DNA of 64,000 nucleotides, taken from positions 1,736,001-1,800,000 of the forward strand of contig OX595994.1 of assembly GCA_951394045.1 (NCBI GenBank), read 5' to 3'. Under the pieces are notes generated by a model. That model did no database searches. It worked only from the letters and a program-made list of their open reading frames with translations, and was not told the origin of the DNA. Positions 54,763 through 64,000 of the stretch are shown here, in pieces (the first letter of the stretch is position 1; each line of letters begins with the position of its first letter). The position numbers and the translations under genes were made by a program. The stretch comes from Nitzschia sp. DOCU1. Lineage: Eukaryota > Bacillariophyta > Bacillariophyceae > Bacillariales > Bacillariaceae.

Positions 54763-55811
54763 ATGGCGGAATCATCGTCCGACTCATTGATCGTTGTCAT
54801 TACAGGGGCCTCTAGGGGTCTTGGCAGAGCACTGGCAGTGGAAGCAGCTCGTAGCTTTTGTCGTGGCGGCGGCGGCGAAACAGAGGAAGAATCCACAACG
54901 GCGACGACCACCAATTCCACGGAGCACAAGCCCTTGTTTGCCGATGTGAAACTCATTCTCGTAGCTCGATCCACCGAAGGCTTGGCAGAGACTGCACAGA
55001 TGGTGCGGGAACAAGCTGGCAGCACTTTTGTTACGTATCATTCCATGGATCTGGGAAATTTGGATGCGTTGGATGACAATATCGACAAACTTTGCCAGGA
55101 CATGGAAACAACAACAAGGCGACGACGGCGGATTATCTTTATCCAAAATGCTGGAACCATTGGTCATCTGGGTCTTTGTGGTGAGAGTCCTAGCTTGAAG
55201 GACATGCAAGCCAACGTCAACCTGAATATTACTTCCTGTTTGTGGTCGTCGGCCCGTATGGTTCGGTATGCCAAGGAATCGAGTATTTCCACGGATCTGA
55301 TTGTTATCAATGTTTCTTCCTTGGTAGCTATTCATGATTTTCCCACGTTTGGAATCTACAGCGCTGGCAAGGCGGCTCGAGACAAGTATCATAGCCTGAT
55401 TTCCAAAGAAGAAGAAAATGCTAATGGTGGATTGTTATCCACGAGAATCCGAACGCTCAATTACGCACCGGTGAGTAGTATGATTTCCGTTGTGCCAATG
55501 ATCATATGTTATTACATTAAGATGGTATTGACAATCTAATGCTTCCTGTGCCGTTTGCTTCAATCCATTCTTGTGTTGCTGTTTTGACTGCCCTGCCCAT
55601 CACCTGGATCTAGGGTCCCTTGGAAACAGACATGGTGGAAGAAATTCGAGCAAACCTTGACCGAGTGGATGCTTCGTTGCAGCCTGGGTATCGACAAAAG
55701 GCTTTGGATCCAATGAGTAGTGCCCGCAAATTGTTCCGGCTGCTCAAAGCGGATGACTTTGAGAGTGGGGCCCACATTGACTTTTTTGATCTACCCGACC
55801 TGGACAAGTAG
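54763..55811 (+). CDS. Short-chain dehydrogenase, sepiapterin-reductase-like
   Basis: Exons 54763..55470 and 55614..55811 give 301 residues; the 143-bp intron (GCACCG/GTGAGT ... ATCTAG/GGTCCC) is phase 0 and splits the family's NYAP-GPLETDM motif. The Rossmann motif is VVITGASRGLGRAL, followed by FIQNAGTIGHLG, the catalytic Ser in INVSSLVAIH and the YSAGK motif (Y-x3-K). The GPLETDM motif and overall order are those of sepiapterin reductase, which makes tetrahydrobiopterin with NADPH, though other pteridine or carbonyl substrates are possible. A Glu/Thr-rich insertion of about 25 residues follows the Rossmann loop. A decayed copy of exon 2 is at 38218..38375. Confidence 0.88.
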
Positions 55812-55984
55812 TCGCCATCCTGCTGTGTGCCGGAACGGCTCAACTACTTTTTCACAAAGTTCAAAGCTATGGTTGATGGTTGATTCTTACATCGCACATG
55901 ATCTACACTAAGCCCACCAGGGAAGGGTTGTTCCTACTCGCTTGCAGCCACCAAATTGGCGAAAATCCTTCCCCCCATCTTAAC

Positions 55985-56220
55985 GGAAAATGTGTTGCTG
56001 GGAGAAATGGGAGAGGCTGCTAACTCTCGCCCCGGTGGAAGATTTGAAAGGGCGTCGGGGAATGCGCTGTTGCTGGTAGAATGTTAGGTGCCGCCAGCTC
56101 TGGACGGAAAGAAGGGACAATGTCATTGAATTCTTGGCGACTTCGCGGAAAAGTAGAAGCATTATATTGCGATTCCAAAGCATCAGAGTTTGGATTGCCC
56201 GTCAAGGGTAAGTCTAGCAT
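55985..56220 (-). pseudogene. ABC transporter N-terminal fragment
   Basis: Minus strand from the ATG at 56220: MLDLPLTGNPNSDALES, matching MLDIPLTDNPNSNVMGS of the ABC transporter at 34400, with conserved bases also just upstream (ATCATAGCCATC). Repeat-like sequence follows (CATCTTCCACCGGGGCGAGAGTTAG), where the ancestral frame is lost and a stop appears. Similarity ends near 55985; the membrane and ATPase domains are absent. It is convergent with the reductase and divergent from the LRR-like gene at 56691, the mirror of the 32.5-38.4 kb region. Confidence 0.85.
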
Positions 56221-56512
56221 GATGGCTATGATGAAAATCAAGCCCAAGTATTGTTTTGGCAGCAGTCGATCAATATTTAAATTGCTGGGGACGATGGATG
56301 AGAAGCCAGTGCAAAGGAACATGTCACGGCCGTCTCATCAAAATGATGCCAAGAGTGGTACAATCCTAGAAAAGTTAACGCACAGTCAATATGCAGTCTC
56401 TAGAGTAGTAGCAGGTTTACTGTAAGCGAACGAAGGAAAATGTGATGCATGGTTGCAACTACCGGTACCATCTCATCATTTTCGCTGAGTCGAGTGGCTC
56501 TCAGTATTGGGA

Positions 56513-56543
56513 CCGAATTCGAATCTTCGACTGGTGCGACTTC
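56513..56543 (+). promoter_or_regulatory. LRR-like family upstream motif, copy C
   Basis: GAATCTTCGACTGGTGCGACTT, about 150 bp before the ATG at 56691, one change from the motif at 27141. Confidence 0.5.
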
Positions 56544-56690
56544 TTCTGTTGACTTTCGATCAACGGACACGCAGCAAAAATCTTCTGTGTCACGACGATG
56601 ACATCGACATACTGTCTTGCCTCAAAATGGTAATCCATCACTCATGACAAGGAAACTTGTGTTTGTTCCTGTCGGGCTAGAAACGATACG

Positions 56691-58025
56691 ATGAGTGGCA
56701 GACGACCAAAGTTGCCGAAAACGTTTGATCTTTTGAACGATTTTTACGTTGCCGATGATGCTGAGGAGCGCCGCGGCAATGACACCTACGGCGGTCGCAT
56801 AGCAGAAGAGGCTCATGATCAAACAAGTATGTTGTCAAGAAGACTACAAATATTGCAGCATTACCAGGAATCTGTCAGAGAGGAAGATCGCTATAATGAC
56901 TTTGCCGTTAGTTCGCCTTTTATTATCGAGGCCGGCTATGACGAAACACCGATGACAGTGCTGGCATTGACTGATGAAGTCGCAAGTGCCGTTGTGGACT
57001 TTTTTCATCGAGAAGCTGCGGCTGGGCGTCCATGGAAGTTTCTGACGATTGAATACTGTCGTGTTTTCACCGAGCCTCTTAGCAGGCTGCTCGAAGGAGC
57101 CAAGTCTAGTGGCCTCTTTTCGTCATGTCGGATGATCCTTTTTCACGACATTTATGATGAAGCCGACCAGTCAGAAAGAATTCTTCAGCAGTTTTGTCTG
57201 GGCAATCCATGCCTGGAAGAACTAAAGTGGTCGAGTCCACAATTTCCTCCTGCAATTCTTGGGGTGCTGGATGAAATACTACACGATGATTCTTGCAACA
57301 TCAAGCGATTGGAACTATACTCAAGACTCGACTATCTTGTGGGAGATTCCATCATTGATGTCTTGGAAGGATGTCAGTCTATAGAACAGCTTCGCTTGGG
57401 GAGAGATATCGACCTAGATCAGGGATACAGGATTCTAAATCTTGTTAACACATGTCCTCGTCTTCGAGAGGTTGACCTTTCTGCAGGTGACCTTACTGGA
57501 GGAACATTCTGGGGCCGCTTGACTCCAGATCAATGCAGCTTCGATGCACGGAAGCGCTTACATCGACTTTGCCTTCCGCCCTTCCTTGTGGATCGGTTTT
57601 GGCGTCCACACGAAACAGCATTGGTGACTAGTTCTGACCAAGATATTAAGCAGCTGCTCCAAGTATTTCCTGCTCTGGGAGATTTCGGAGACGAGGCCTT
57701 ATCGGGCGCTTCCGTCGTGGTGTTTTCCTTGAGGACGACGCAGTTGCTGGCTTTCAATTATGTGGGCCGCGCTCAGCTGGACCAGAGCCTGCCACCCGTT
57801 CTGTGGAAATATGTTTTGGAGCGGGTAGTAAAGGGAGCTCGTAATGGGATGCTGTTTCTACAAAGAGGGGACCTGACGGATCAAAAACAAACCCTTGTGT
57901 TGTCTTGTCAGGCTTCTGTCTTGTTTTCGCTCTTAAAGCAAGACCCCACCGTTTTGACTTTGGAAGCTTGCCGTGTGCAACCATTGTCAACGTCTCTGCT
58001 GTCATCAAGGGGCCTCTTGCTGTAG
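56691..58025 (+). CDS. LRR-like family protein C
   Basis: A single-exon protein of 444 residues starting MSGRRPKLPKTFDLL after GAAACGATACG. It has the same three parts as gene A: N-terminal helices (SAVVDFFHREAAAGRPW), LRR-like middle (NPCLEELKW, CQSIEQLRLGRDIDLDQGYR, RILNLVNTCPRLREVDLS), and the conserved C-terminal block (FPALGDFGDEAL, VFSLRTTQLLAFNYVG, LFLQRGDLTDQKQTL). No breaks are visible. It is divergent from the ABC fragment and in tandem with gene D. Its position makes it the intact counterpart of the pseudogene at 32666..33520. Confidence 0.75.
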   Translation: MSGRRPKLPKTFDLLNDFYVADDAEERRGNDTYGGRIAEEAHDQTSMLSRRLQILQHYQESVREEDRYNDFAVSSPFIIEAGYDETPMTVLALTDEVASAVVDFFHREAAAGRPWKFLTIEYCRVFTEPLSRLLEGAKSSGLFSSCRMILFHDIYDEADQSERILQQFCLGNPCLEELKWSSPQFPPAILGVLDEILHDDSCNIKRLELYSRLDYLVGDSIIDVLEGCQSIEQLRLGRDIDLDQGYRILNLVNTCPRLREVDLSAGDLTGGTFWGRLTPDQCSFDARKRLHRLCLPPFLVDRFWRPHETALVTSSDQDIKQLLQVFPALGDFGDEALSGASVVVFSLRTTQLLAFNYVGRAQLDQSLPPVLWKYVLERVVKGARNGMLFLQRGDLTDQKQTLVLSCQASVLFSLLKQDPTVLTLEACRVQPLSTSLLSSRGLLL

Positions 58026-58343
58026 CAGCATTGGACAGAAATCAGGTGATTTTGAATTGCAACCAAGGACGTTAAAGACCAGACGAGAGTGAGTCAGCTG
58101 TCGCGACCTGGACGGTGCCATCACAATCTTCATTCTGTATGAGAGGGGGAGGTGAAGTGGTTTTGCGGGGGATCCCACTCTGGTATTATTATGTGAACGC
58201 CCTTTCTGCTCTTTTCAACAGACCTATGTGCCAAGGGCTACGGTAACTATTTACTCATGCGTTAATGGATTGACGTCCCCCGTTTCCCCTAGTTTTGAGA
58301 AGTATTAGTCCTGTCGCGGTGGCAGTCGCTTCAAGGACGACAT

Positions 58344-58366
58344 CGTATTCATTCGACTGATGCGAC
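58344..58366 (+). promoter_or_regulatory. LRR-like family upstream motif, copy D
   Basis: TTCGACTGATGCGAC, identical over 15 bases to the copy at 27141, about 176 bp before the ATG at 58542. Confidence 0.5.
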
Positions 58367-58541
58367 CATGACTTTGCTGTAGAGCAGGCCCGGCGCGCTC
58401 ATCATTTTTCTCCTTCCGGAAAAAAATCCATCACACTCTCGATGGCACTCGCAGGACAAAACGCTTCGACCACCGCCGTGCCTCCATTTTCAATGGCAAA
58501 GAGACTTGTGCTTGTTCCTGTGTTGGTATCGAAACGATAGG

Positions 58542-59846
58542 ATGAGTGGCGAACGTGAATTTGATCTTTTCAATCATCATTTTGAGAGTGGCCGTTTGTA
58601 TGACAGTCACGGAATAATTGCTCGTCAAATATGGTCAAGACTCCAAAAACTGCAGCGTCACCAGGAATCCGCCATGGATGAAGAGCTGTATAACGAATTT
58701 GTCGTTAGTCCGCCCGAGGATTTGAACGAAGACATCCCAGTTGTGACAGTGGAGGATGTGGTGACTCATGATATCGCATTTTCCGTTGCGTACTTTTTTC
58801 ATCAGGAGGCTGCGGCTGGGCGTCGATGGAAGTATCTGACACTGATCCCGTTTGTTGCGATGGAGCAACTTGGTAGCATACTCGAAGGAGCCAGGTCTAG
58901 CAACCTCTTTTCGTCGTGCCGGATTTGCCCCGATTATGATGTTGAACCCAACGACCACCACCAGCAGTCAGAAGAACGAATTCTTCAGCAATTTTGCCGA
59001 GGCAATTCATCCCTGGAAGAACTACAGTGGGAACGTCAAGAATTTTCGCCTGCGACCCTTCGGTCGTTGGATGAGGTACTACACGATGATTCTTGCGGAA
59101 TAAAGCACTTGACCCTACGCTCCGATCGGTTTCCTGTCGGGCTTCCACTGCTAAATGCGTTGCAAGGTTGTCAATCTCTAGAAACGCTCCGTCTGGGGAG
59201 AACTATCATTCTAGATCAAGGATACAGAATCCTGAACCTTGTCTCTACATGCCCGCGTCTTCGAGCAATTGATCTTTCTCGAGATGACGATATTAATGGA
59301 GAATCATTTTGGAGCCGCTTGTTGCCGACTCAAGATCAACAATGCAGCTTGGAGTCACGGAAGCGCTTGTATCGGCTTTGCCTACCGCGGAACCTTGTGC
59401 GTCGTGGGTACGCCGCATCAGACGAAGATCATTTTGTATTGAGTAGATCCGATCAAGAGATCAATAAGCTACTCCAAATATTTCCTGCTCTGGGAGATTT
59501 CGGAGACGAGGCCTTAGAGGCCTTTTGTTCCTTTTCCGTCGTGGAGTTTTCCTTGAGGACGACGCAATTGCTGGCTTTCAACTATACCGGCCGCGGTCAG
59601 TTGGATCAGAGCCTGCCACCCGTTCTATGGAAATCTGTTTTGCAGCGGCTGGTAACGGGAGTTTGCAATGGGGCGCTGTTTCTACAAAGAGAGGAGTTGA
59701 TGGATCAAAAACGAACCCTTGTGTTGTCTTGTCAGGCTTCGGTCTTGTTTTCGCTCTTAAAACAAGACCCCATTGTTGTGACTGCGGAAGCTTGCCGTGC
59801 GCAACCACCCTCAACGTCTCTGCTTTCTGTCATGGACCTCTTGTAG
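58542..59846 (+). CDS. LRR-like family protein D
   Basis: A single-exon protein of 434 residues starting MSGEREFDLFNHHFESG after GAAACGATAGG; the frame is open further upstream but only through a TTG. Features are those of genes A and C: SVAYFFHQEAAAGRRW, NSSLEELQW, CQSLETLRLGRTI, RILNLVSTCPRLRAIDLS, FPALGDFGDEAL, LRTTQLLAFNYTGR and LSCQASVLFSLLKQDP. It lies 516 bp downstream of gene C in the same orientation, an apparent local duplication. Conserved C-terminal identity among A, C and D is higher than in the N-terminal 100 residues, suggesting faster change at the front. Confidence 0.75.
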   Translation: MSGEREFDLFNHHFESGRLYDSHGIIARQIWSRLQKLQRHQESAMDEELYNEFVVSPPEDLNEDIPVVTVEDVVTHDIAFSVAYFFHQEAAAGRRWKYLTLIPFVAMEQLGSILEGARSSNLFSSCRICPDYDVEPNDHHQQSEERILQQFCRGNSSLEELQWERQEFSPATLRSLDEVLHDDSCGIKHLTLRSDRFPVGLPLLNALQGCQSLETLRLGRTIILDQGYRILNLVSTCPRLRAIDLSRDDDINGESFWSRLLPTQDQQCSLESRKRLYRLCLPRNLVRRGYAASDEDHFVLSRSDQEINKLLQIFPALGDFGDEALEAFCSFSVVEFSLRTTQLLAFNYTGRGQLDQSLPPVLWKSVLQRLVTGVCNGALFLQREELMDQKRTLVLSCQASVLFSLLKQDPIVVTAEACRAQPPSTSLLSVMDLL

Positions 59847-60230
59847 CTGCGTTGGGCAGATAGAAAGCTGGTGATTGCGAATTCCAACCAACATCAAGAC
59901 CAAACAAGTTGTCGCGACCCGCCGAGTGGGCATGTGAGTGTAGTAGGCCCAGCAAATTCATTCTGTATGATGAGGTGAGGCGAAAAGGTGCGGTAGGTGG
60001 TATTGTACTCTATTTCAATTATCGACAGGGGAAGTCCTCTCGGCAGTCTTTCCAACAGGCATCTAGCGTGCGCCCACGATTATTGACCCCCAAAGTGTGG
60101 CAAGCCACATTCGTTTTTACTAGCTACATCTATACACTACGTGTACTGTAGTAATGTCGCCGCAAGTATAACACTATTTTGGATCATCATTACCGCCATT
60201 GTATCTTTACATTGCCTCGGGCACGGATTC
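59847..60230. other. Intergenic, convergent 3' flanks
   Basis: Contains a weak copy of the LRR-like family 3' flank (ATTCTGTATGATGAGGTGAGGCG near 59960). No gene recognised. Confidence 0.45.
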
Positions 60231-61082
60231 CTATTTGGTAGTGGAAGCAGCCGGAATCTTTGAGACTTGGCCCGTCATTGCCAACGACCAGTCTTCAATT
60301 AGGCCTCGTTCCAACAATCCTTCTTCAATATGCACTGGAAAGACTCCAAATTTGTAAAAGTCGTGCACGTCACGCAAGGAAATGCCCCGAACCTTCTTTT
60401 CTTCTTCTCCTTGAGGTTCGCCGCCATCAAGAGTAATACTCTGACCCAACCTACCCAGCAACAACTTTTCCATTTCAAACTGCGATACTTTGGCGCCTAA
60501 TCCTTTGAGCATGTCTTGACTTTTGGATTCGTTGAACGCCATGATTTGTTCCAGTTGCAGTGTCGTAATGTATACATTGTCGGCTTGAGACGACTCGATA
60601 AAGGCTTGGTCGATAGTTTTGGTTTTCCAGTCCGGAAACAAGTTCCAGACAAACTCGTTGAATACAGTTTGATCGAATTTGCCCTGCCCAATAATGCCGG
60701 TATGAACGCCATGTTTCAAAGATTTGACGAATCCAGTATTGACTTCCGTGTCGTCAAACTGTTTATTCCATTGATTGCTTGGAATCTTATACCAGGGTCC
60801 AGACATGTACGCAATGACAGACAATTTGGAAGAATCCAATGCGATTCCGGCCGCAAATTCATCCAAACCCGCTTGATTGCACGTTGTCAAAGTCATTTTC
60901 CCATAGGCGCCCCCCGTCCGAGCCGCATCCAACATGGGACAATGAATGCGATTTTCTCGCAAGTGCACTTGTGCTTTTTCCAAGGCAGCCGCACGCAACT
61001 TTCGAAACTCAAGAGATACTTCCTTGTATCCCGTTTTGGGATTTGTCACCACAAGTCTTTTCATGGCAGCAGTAGTAGACAT
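60231..61082 (-). CDS. Conserved-looking protein of unknown function
   Basis: A single-exon protein of 283 residues starting MSTTAAMKRLVVTNPK. It is soluble, with no signal peptide or membrane helix. Notable stretches are HLRENRIHCPMLDAART, MSGPWYKIPSNQWN, KHGVHTGIIGQGKFDQTVFN and a C-terminal ISLRDVHDFYKFGVFPVH. Composition and codon regularity look coding over the full length. I do not recognise a family or catalytic motif. It shares a 393-bp divergent upstream region with the SGNH hydrolase gene. Confidence 0.75.
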   Translation of the reverse strand: MSTTAAMKRLVVTNPKTGYKEVSLEFRKLRAAALEKAQVHLRENRIHCPMLDAARTGGAYGKMTLTTCNQAGLDEFAAGIALDSSKLSVIAYMSGPWYKIPSNQWNKQFDDTEVNTGFVKSLKHGVHTGIIGQGKFDQTVFNEFVWNLFPDWKTKTIDQAFIESSQADNVYITTLQLEQIMAFNESKSQDMLKGLGAKVSQFEMEKLLLGRLGQSITLDGGEPQGEEEKKVRGISLRDVHDFYKFGVFPVHIEEGLLERGLIEDWSLAMTGQVSKIPAASTTK

Positions 61083-61475
61083 GATGTTGATGAATTATGA
61101 GAAGGCGACGATGGTTGGATGCTATCGCTAATTTTTGGATCGTGGATCTCATCGTCATCGGACATTTCTCGAGCGAAGAACTGCCACTCCGGGTTACTTG
61201 TCTGTTGACAACAGAACGCGGCAATGCGCGCTGCGCAAAACCCGCTCTCATCCGAGTGTCCGTTTTTGGACGCTCGCCGCGCTCGCGAGTTGGCTCACCA
61301 CTCATAAATTCGTTTTGATATCCATCGCCCTTTTTCGAAATGTGGAGACGAAGAGGGAGAGGGACAGAGAGGCGCACCCCCATCGGCCCACCTTTTCGTC
61401 GTGCTCCTTACACCAATCACAGACAACACAATAATCGCATAGTCATTTGTTGTTTCCAATCGAAAGAAGGAAAGG

Positions 61476-63587
61476 ATGACGACGTCGAACAACAAAGAAG
61501 CCATTCTACTACCGGTAGCAACCCTCTGCCGCCGATCAGGAGCACCACGATCTTCCTTGTTGCATTTCATCGCCCTCGGCCTGGCCGCCCTGATTTTGTG
61601 GATCTACAATGTGGAAGTCATCCATGCTGTCCGAAAAGAAGCTCGACTCTATATTGCTTGTGGTGTTCTTGCGAATAATAGCAGTACCATGAAGAAACAT
61701 TCTCCTGCCGGCTGTGCGGTCACGTCGAACAAGACAAGTTACCAGAAGAAGGAGAATGAAGAAGAACCTGTGTCGTTCGTTCCTACTATTGCTGTAGTAA
61801 ACGATTCTCCCGACTATGACGATGAAGACGATGACAAACGATCCTCCAACAAATTACCAGAAGAAGAAGCTACGTCGTCGTTTGTTGTTACAACAATCGA
61901 TGGAGAAAATTCGTCCGGGCAGGAGGACGACAATCGATGGAAAGGGCAGGACTTGCTCCATCATTTTGAGAAGATGGGCCCGACAGCCAAAATGTCCCTA
62001 GATCTCCTCCCGCTACTTCCAAAACCTCAAGGGGACGATGTGGAAATTTACAACCTGGCTGCCTGGCAGCGTTTGAATGAGCTGTTAGTCTATCATCCCA
62101 CCAGCAGTGGCAGCAATAGTACTGGTGGAGTCAACAATGGTGATTCTGTCAAATTGTGTTTTATGGGTGGATCAATCACCGCAGGAGTTGGTGCGACCGA
62201 AAAAGGAGGACGGTATCGGTACGATCGAGTGTTTGTGGACACCATGGTACCACTCCTCCCGGCCGCCACCCCCAACAATGATCATGATCCAGCTCGTCGG
62301 CAGCAAAAAATCATCCATTTAGACAATCTTGGTCATGGTGCGACGACATCGTATAGATCGGCTTATTCCATGGCATCGTTCCTTCCCGAGAATACGGATA
62401 TTATTGTATGGGAACATGCTGTCAACGACGATCCAGGAAAATCAGGATATTCTTGTGAAATGCCTAACAACGGACTGATTCTCTTTCTGAATCGAGTCCG
62501 TGAGATATCGGCAATGAGGAACAGGCCCCCACCATCGGTTATCTTGATCTATTTCTGGGATAAATATCTATGGCGAAATTTTGAGCGATGGTCCAAACAT
62601 GGCAAGATTCCCGGCCGAACCTTTCAATGTCACGACCATCTGGCGGCCTCTTATGATTTTGTGGTCGGAAGTGTCAATGTTGGGTCCTACTTTAATCGTT
62701 TGGAATGGAATGCCACTTCCATCAAAACGTGGTTCTATCCAATTGATCTCCCTGCCGACTTAGTTCACCCGAACAAAAGAGCACATTGGTTGGCGGCATT
62801 TTTACTTTGGGATATTGTGACAGACGACAAGCGAGCTACAACAACAGCCAAAACGGCTCCGCTGCCAATGATCATCAACCCCACATGTAATATACAAAAA
62901 CTTCTACCAGCCAGGCAAAAGATTGTTGACATTTTGATTCATAAACAAATGTTGCGATCTTGGACCACCATGATTCCACGAAATGAAATGCTTGGGAAAG
63001 GCATGATTTATCCACAGTACCACTATCCAAATAGTAAGGTCATGGATATGACATGGAATCTAGTCAATGACGGAAAAATTAGTGCGGGAAGAAACGATCG
63101 AAGATACTCGTTTCGTCTACCGTGCTGTTCCAGCGGGGAGCGCCTCTTTTTCAATCTATCTTCCTCTGCTGCTGCCAACAGCAAGAAGACCGACGGTGGC
63201 TTATGGATCTCGGCATTGCAGCTTACTTTTCCCAACGTCAAATTTGAAGGATTATCGGATCGAGTGCATGTCTCTTTTTGGGATGGTTCCGGCCAGATGC
63301 TCTGGAACACTACTTCGAATACTACCCGTGATGGTTTGGGGGCACCCCCACTTGTGGTTGCGGCGAATAGTAGCGTAGAAGATGAAATGGGTGGTTCCAA
63401 CATGACAGCTTCAGCAGTCCCAGTGTGGAGTACTCTCCCCCCAAAACACTGCAATGTTGAAAGCTGGACTTGGTTGGTACTTCCCTATGAAACTCTGGTA
63501 TCGCGCATTGACTTTTGTAGTTCCACGTGTGACGGCACCGAGACCTCCCAACAGCGTGCTACCATTATGGATCTTATTCTTTATTGA
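61476..63587 (+). CDS. Membrane-anchored SGNH/GDSL-type hydrolase
   Basis: A single-exon protein of 703 residues. A short cytosolic start is followed by one helix (LLHFIALGLAALILWIYNV, about 28-47), giving a type II topology as in Golgi or surface enzymes. An acidic, low-complexity linker spans about 90-170. The SGNH domain runs from about 220 to 450: block I LCFMGGSITAGVGA with the likely nucleophile Ser, then DNLGHGATTSYRSAY, IVWEHAVNDDPG, and block V DLPADLVHPNKRAH with the Asp-His pair. A further region of about 200 residues rich in beta-type sequence follows. Likely an esterase or acetyltransferase acting on carbohydrate in the secretory path; the substrate is inference. Confidence 0.8.
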   Translation: MTTSNNKEAILLPVATLCRRSGAPRSSLLHFIALGLAALILWIYNVEVIHAVRKEARLYIACGVLANNSSTMKKHSPAGCAVTSNKTSYQKKENEEEPVSFVPTIAVVNDSPDYDDEDDDKRSSNKLPEEEATSSFVVTTIDGENSSGQEDDNRWKGQDLLHHFEKMGPTAKMSLDLLPLLPKPQGDDVEIYNLAAWQRLNELLVYHPTSSGSNSTGGVNNGDSVKLCFMGGSITAGVGATEKGGRYRYDRVFVDTMVPLLPAATPNNDHDPARRQQKIIHLDNLGHGATTSYRSAYSMASFLPENTDIIVWEHAVNDDPGKSGYSCEMPNNGLILFLNRVREISAMRNRPPPSVILIYFWDKYLWRNFERWSKHGKIPGRTFQCHDHLAASYDFVVGSVNVGSYFNRLEWNATSIKTWFYPIDLPADLVHPNKRAHWLAAFLLWDIVTDDKRATTTAKTAPLPMIINPTCNIQKLLPARQKIVDILIHKQMLRSWTTMIPRNEMLGKGMIYPQYHYPNSKVMDMTWNLVNDGKISAGRNDRRYSFRLPCCSSGERLFFNLSSSAAANSKKTDGGLWISALQLTFPNVKFEGLSDRVHVSFWDGSGQMLWNTTSNTTRDGLGAPPLVVAANSSVEDEMGGSNMTASAVPVWSTLPPKHCNVESWTWLVLPYETLVSRIDFCSSTCDGTETSQQRATIMDLILY

Positions 63588-64000
63588 GTGTGGGGCGAAC
63601 AGTCAAAACGACTGATCCAGTGAATTAACAAAGTTTCGCAGAAGCTATCCGGGGTCAGAGATTCCATATGAAAGATGCTTGTGCTAGTTGGGACATGCCG
63701 CCTCCAATTTGCAGTCACCCATTCGTTGGTCCGACGGGGGATCCAAACACGATGTTTGCAGTCATTTCCTAATAGGGCGTTTCGTGATTGTCTCCTCCAA
63801 TGACAGGGCTGACTTTCCGCAGCCCAAACGACCGCAAACGTTTGTTCCACTGGCAAAATAACACCACAGGGCGCAATTCCATTCACTCTCGCAGTACTAG
63901 TAGGAAAATTTAGGGCTACTCAATGTGCTGGATGTTCATACAATAGCATGCATCCAAAGCTCATCGCAGTGGAATCCTCTGTTTGTTTCCTTTTGGATTA
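63588..64000. other. Right-edge intergenic sequence
   Basis: About 400 bp after the hydrolase. A minus-strand frame at 63581..63886 has no recognisable domain and overlaps the hydrolase stop; left unassigned. Confidence 0.4.

Noticed and set aside
63581..63886. Minus-strand 101-codon frame at the right edge
   Set aside because: No domain or paralog, and it overlaps the hydrolase stop; could be a repeat remnant but cannot be supported.
1..64000. tRNA and rRNA genes
   Set aside because: I scanned for T-loop-like GGTTCRANTCC sequences and saw none with a matching stem; a covariance-model search would be decisive.

Overview
The window looks like nuclear DNA of a diatom, probably a raphid pennate. 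Genes are compact with few short GT-AG introns (mostly 78-230 bp). Several proteins start with the signal peptide plus A-F-A-P-like motif of heterokont plastid import, seen in IF-3, homoserine dehydrogenase and a small membrane protein. Typical diatom families are present, such as a DUF6824 regulator, hemerythrin-like paralogs and a wax-synthase-type MBOAT protein. No bacterial operon structure, tRNA, rRNA or CRISPR was seen. Exon structures were built by hand from splice signals, reading frame and comparison of paralogs.

Layout. 1-6.6 kb holds four tandem minus-strand hemerythrin-like genes, the first cut by the window edge. A two-exon DUF6824 gene follows (7.7-9.5 kb). At 11.5-20.9 kb lies a seven-copy tandem array of a 1336-bp unit, virtually identical between copies. 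21-32 kb is housekeeping: plastid IF-3, a 3-ketoacyl-CoA synthase, plastid homoserine dehydrogenase, splicing factor PRP3, a small plastid membrane protein, and the first member of an LRR-like family. 32.4-39.7 kb has an LRR-like pseudogene, an ABC transporter, a decayed last exon of a short-chain dehydrogenase and a truncated LRR-like gene. At 40.7-45.4 kb a lipoxygenase-like gene is split by a 2960-bp DNA transposon flanked by TTAA. 45.9-54.3 kb carries an MBOAT acyltransferase, a RING-H2 protein, a decayed FAD monooxygenase, a probable GPI-anchored surface protein and an ankyrin protein. 54.7-59.8 kb has an intact sepiapterin-reductase-like gene, a fragment of the ABC transporter and two intact LRR-like genes. 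The window ends with an unknown protein and a membrane-anchored SGNH hydrolase.

Main points. (1) The block LRR-like / ABC transporter / reductase occurs twice in inverted orientation, and the losses are complementary: one copy kept the ABC gene, the other kept the LRR-like and reductase genes. (2) The TTAA insertion interrupts the lipoxygenase-like gene near its C-terminus, and the two gene parts are exactly in frame once the element and one TTAA are discounted. (3) The 1336-bp array is either a very young amplification or an assembly problem. It carries a small two-helix membrane ORF and an unusual number of inverted repeats. (4) The LRR-like family shares a promoter motif and 3' flanks, so it spread by DNA duplication. 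Metabolic genes here lean to lipids (ketoacyl-CoA synthase, lipoxygenase-like, wax-synthase-like), but no cluster logic is proven.
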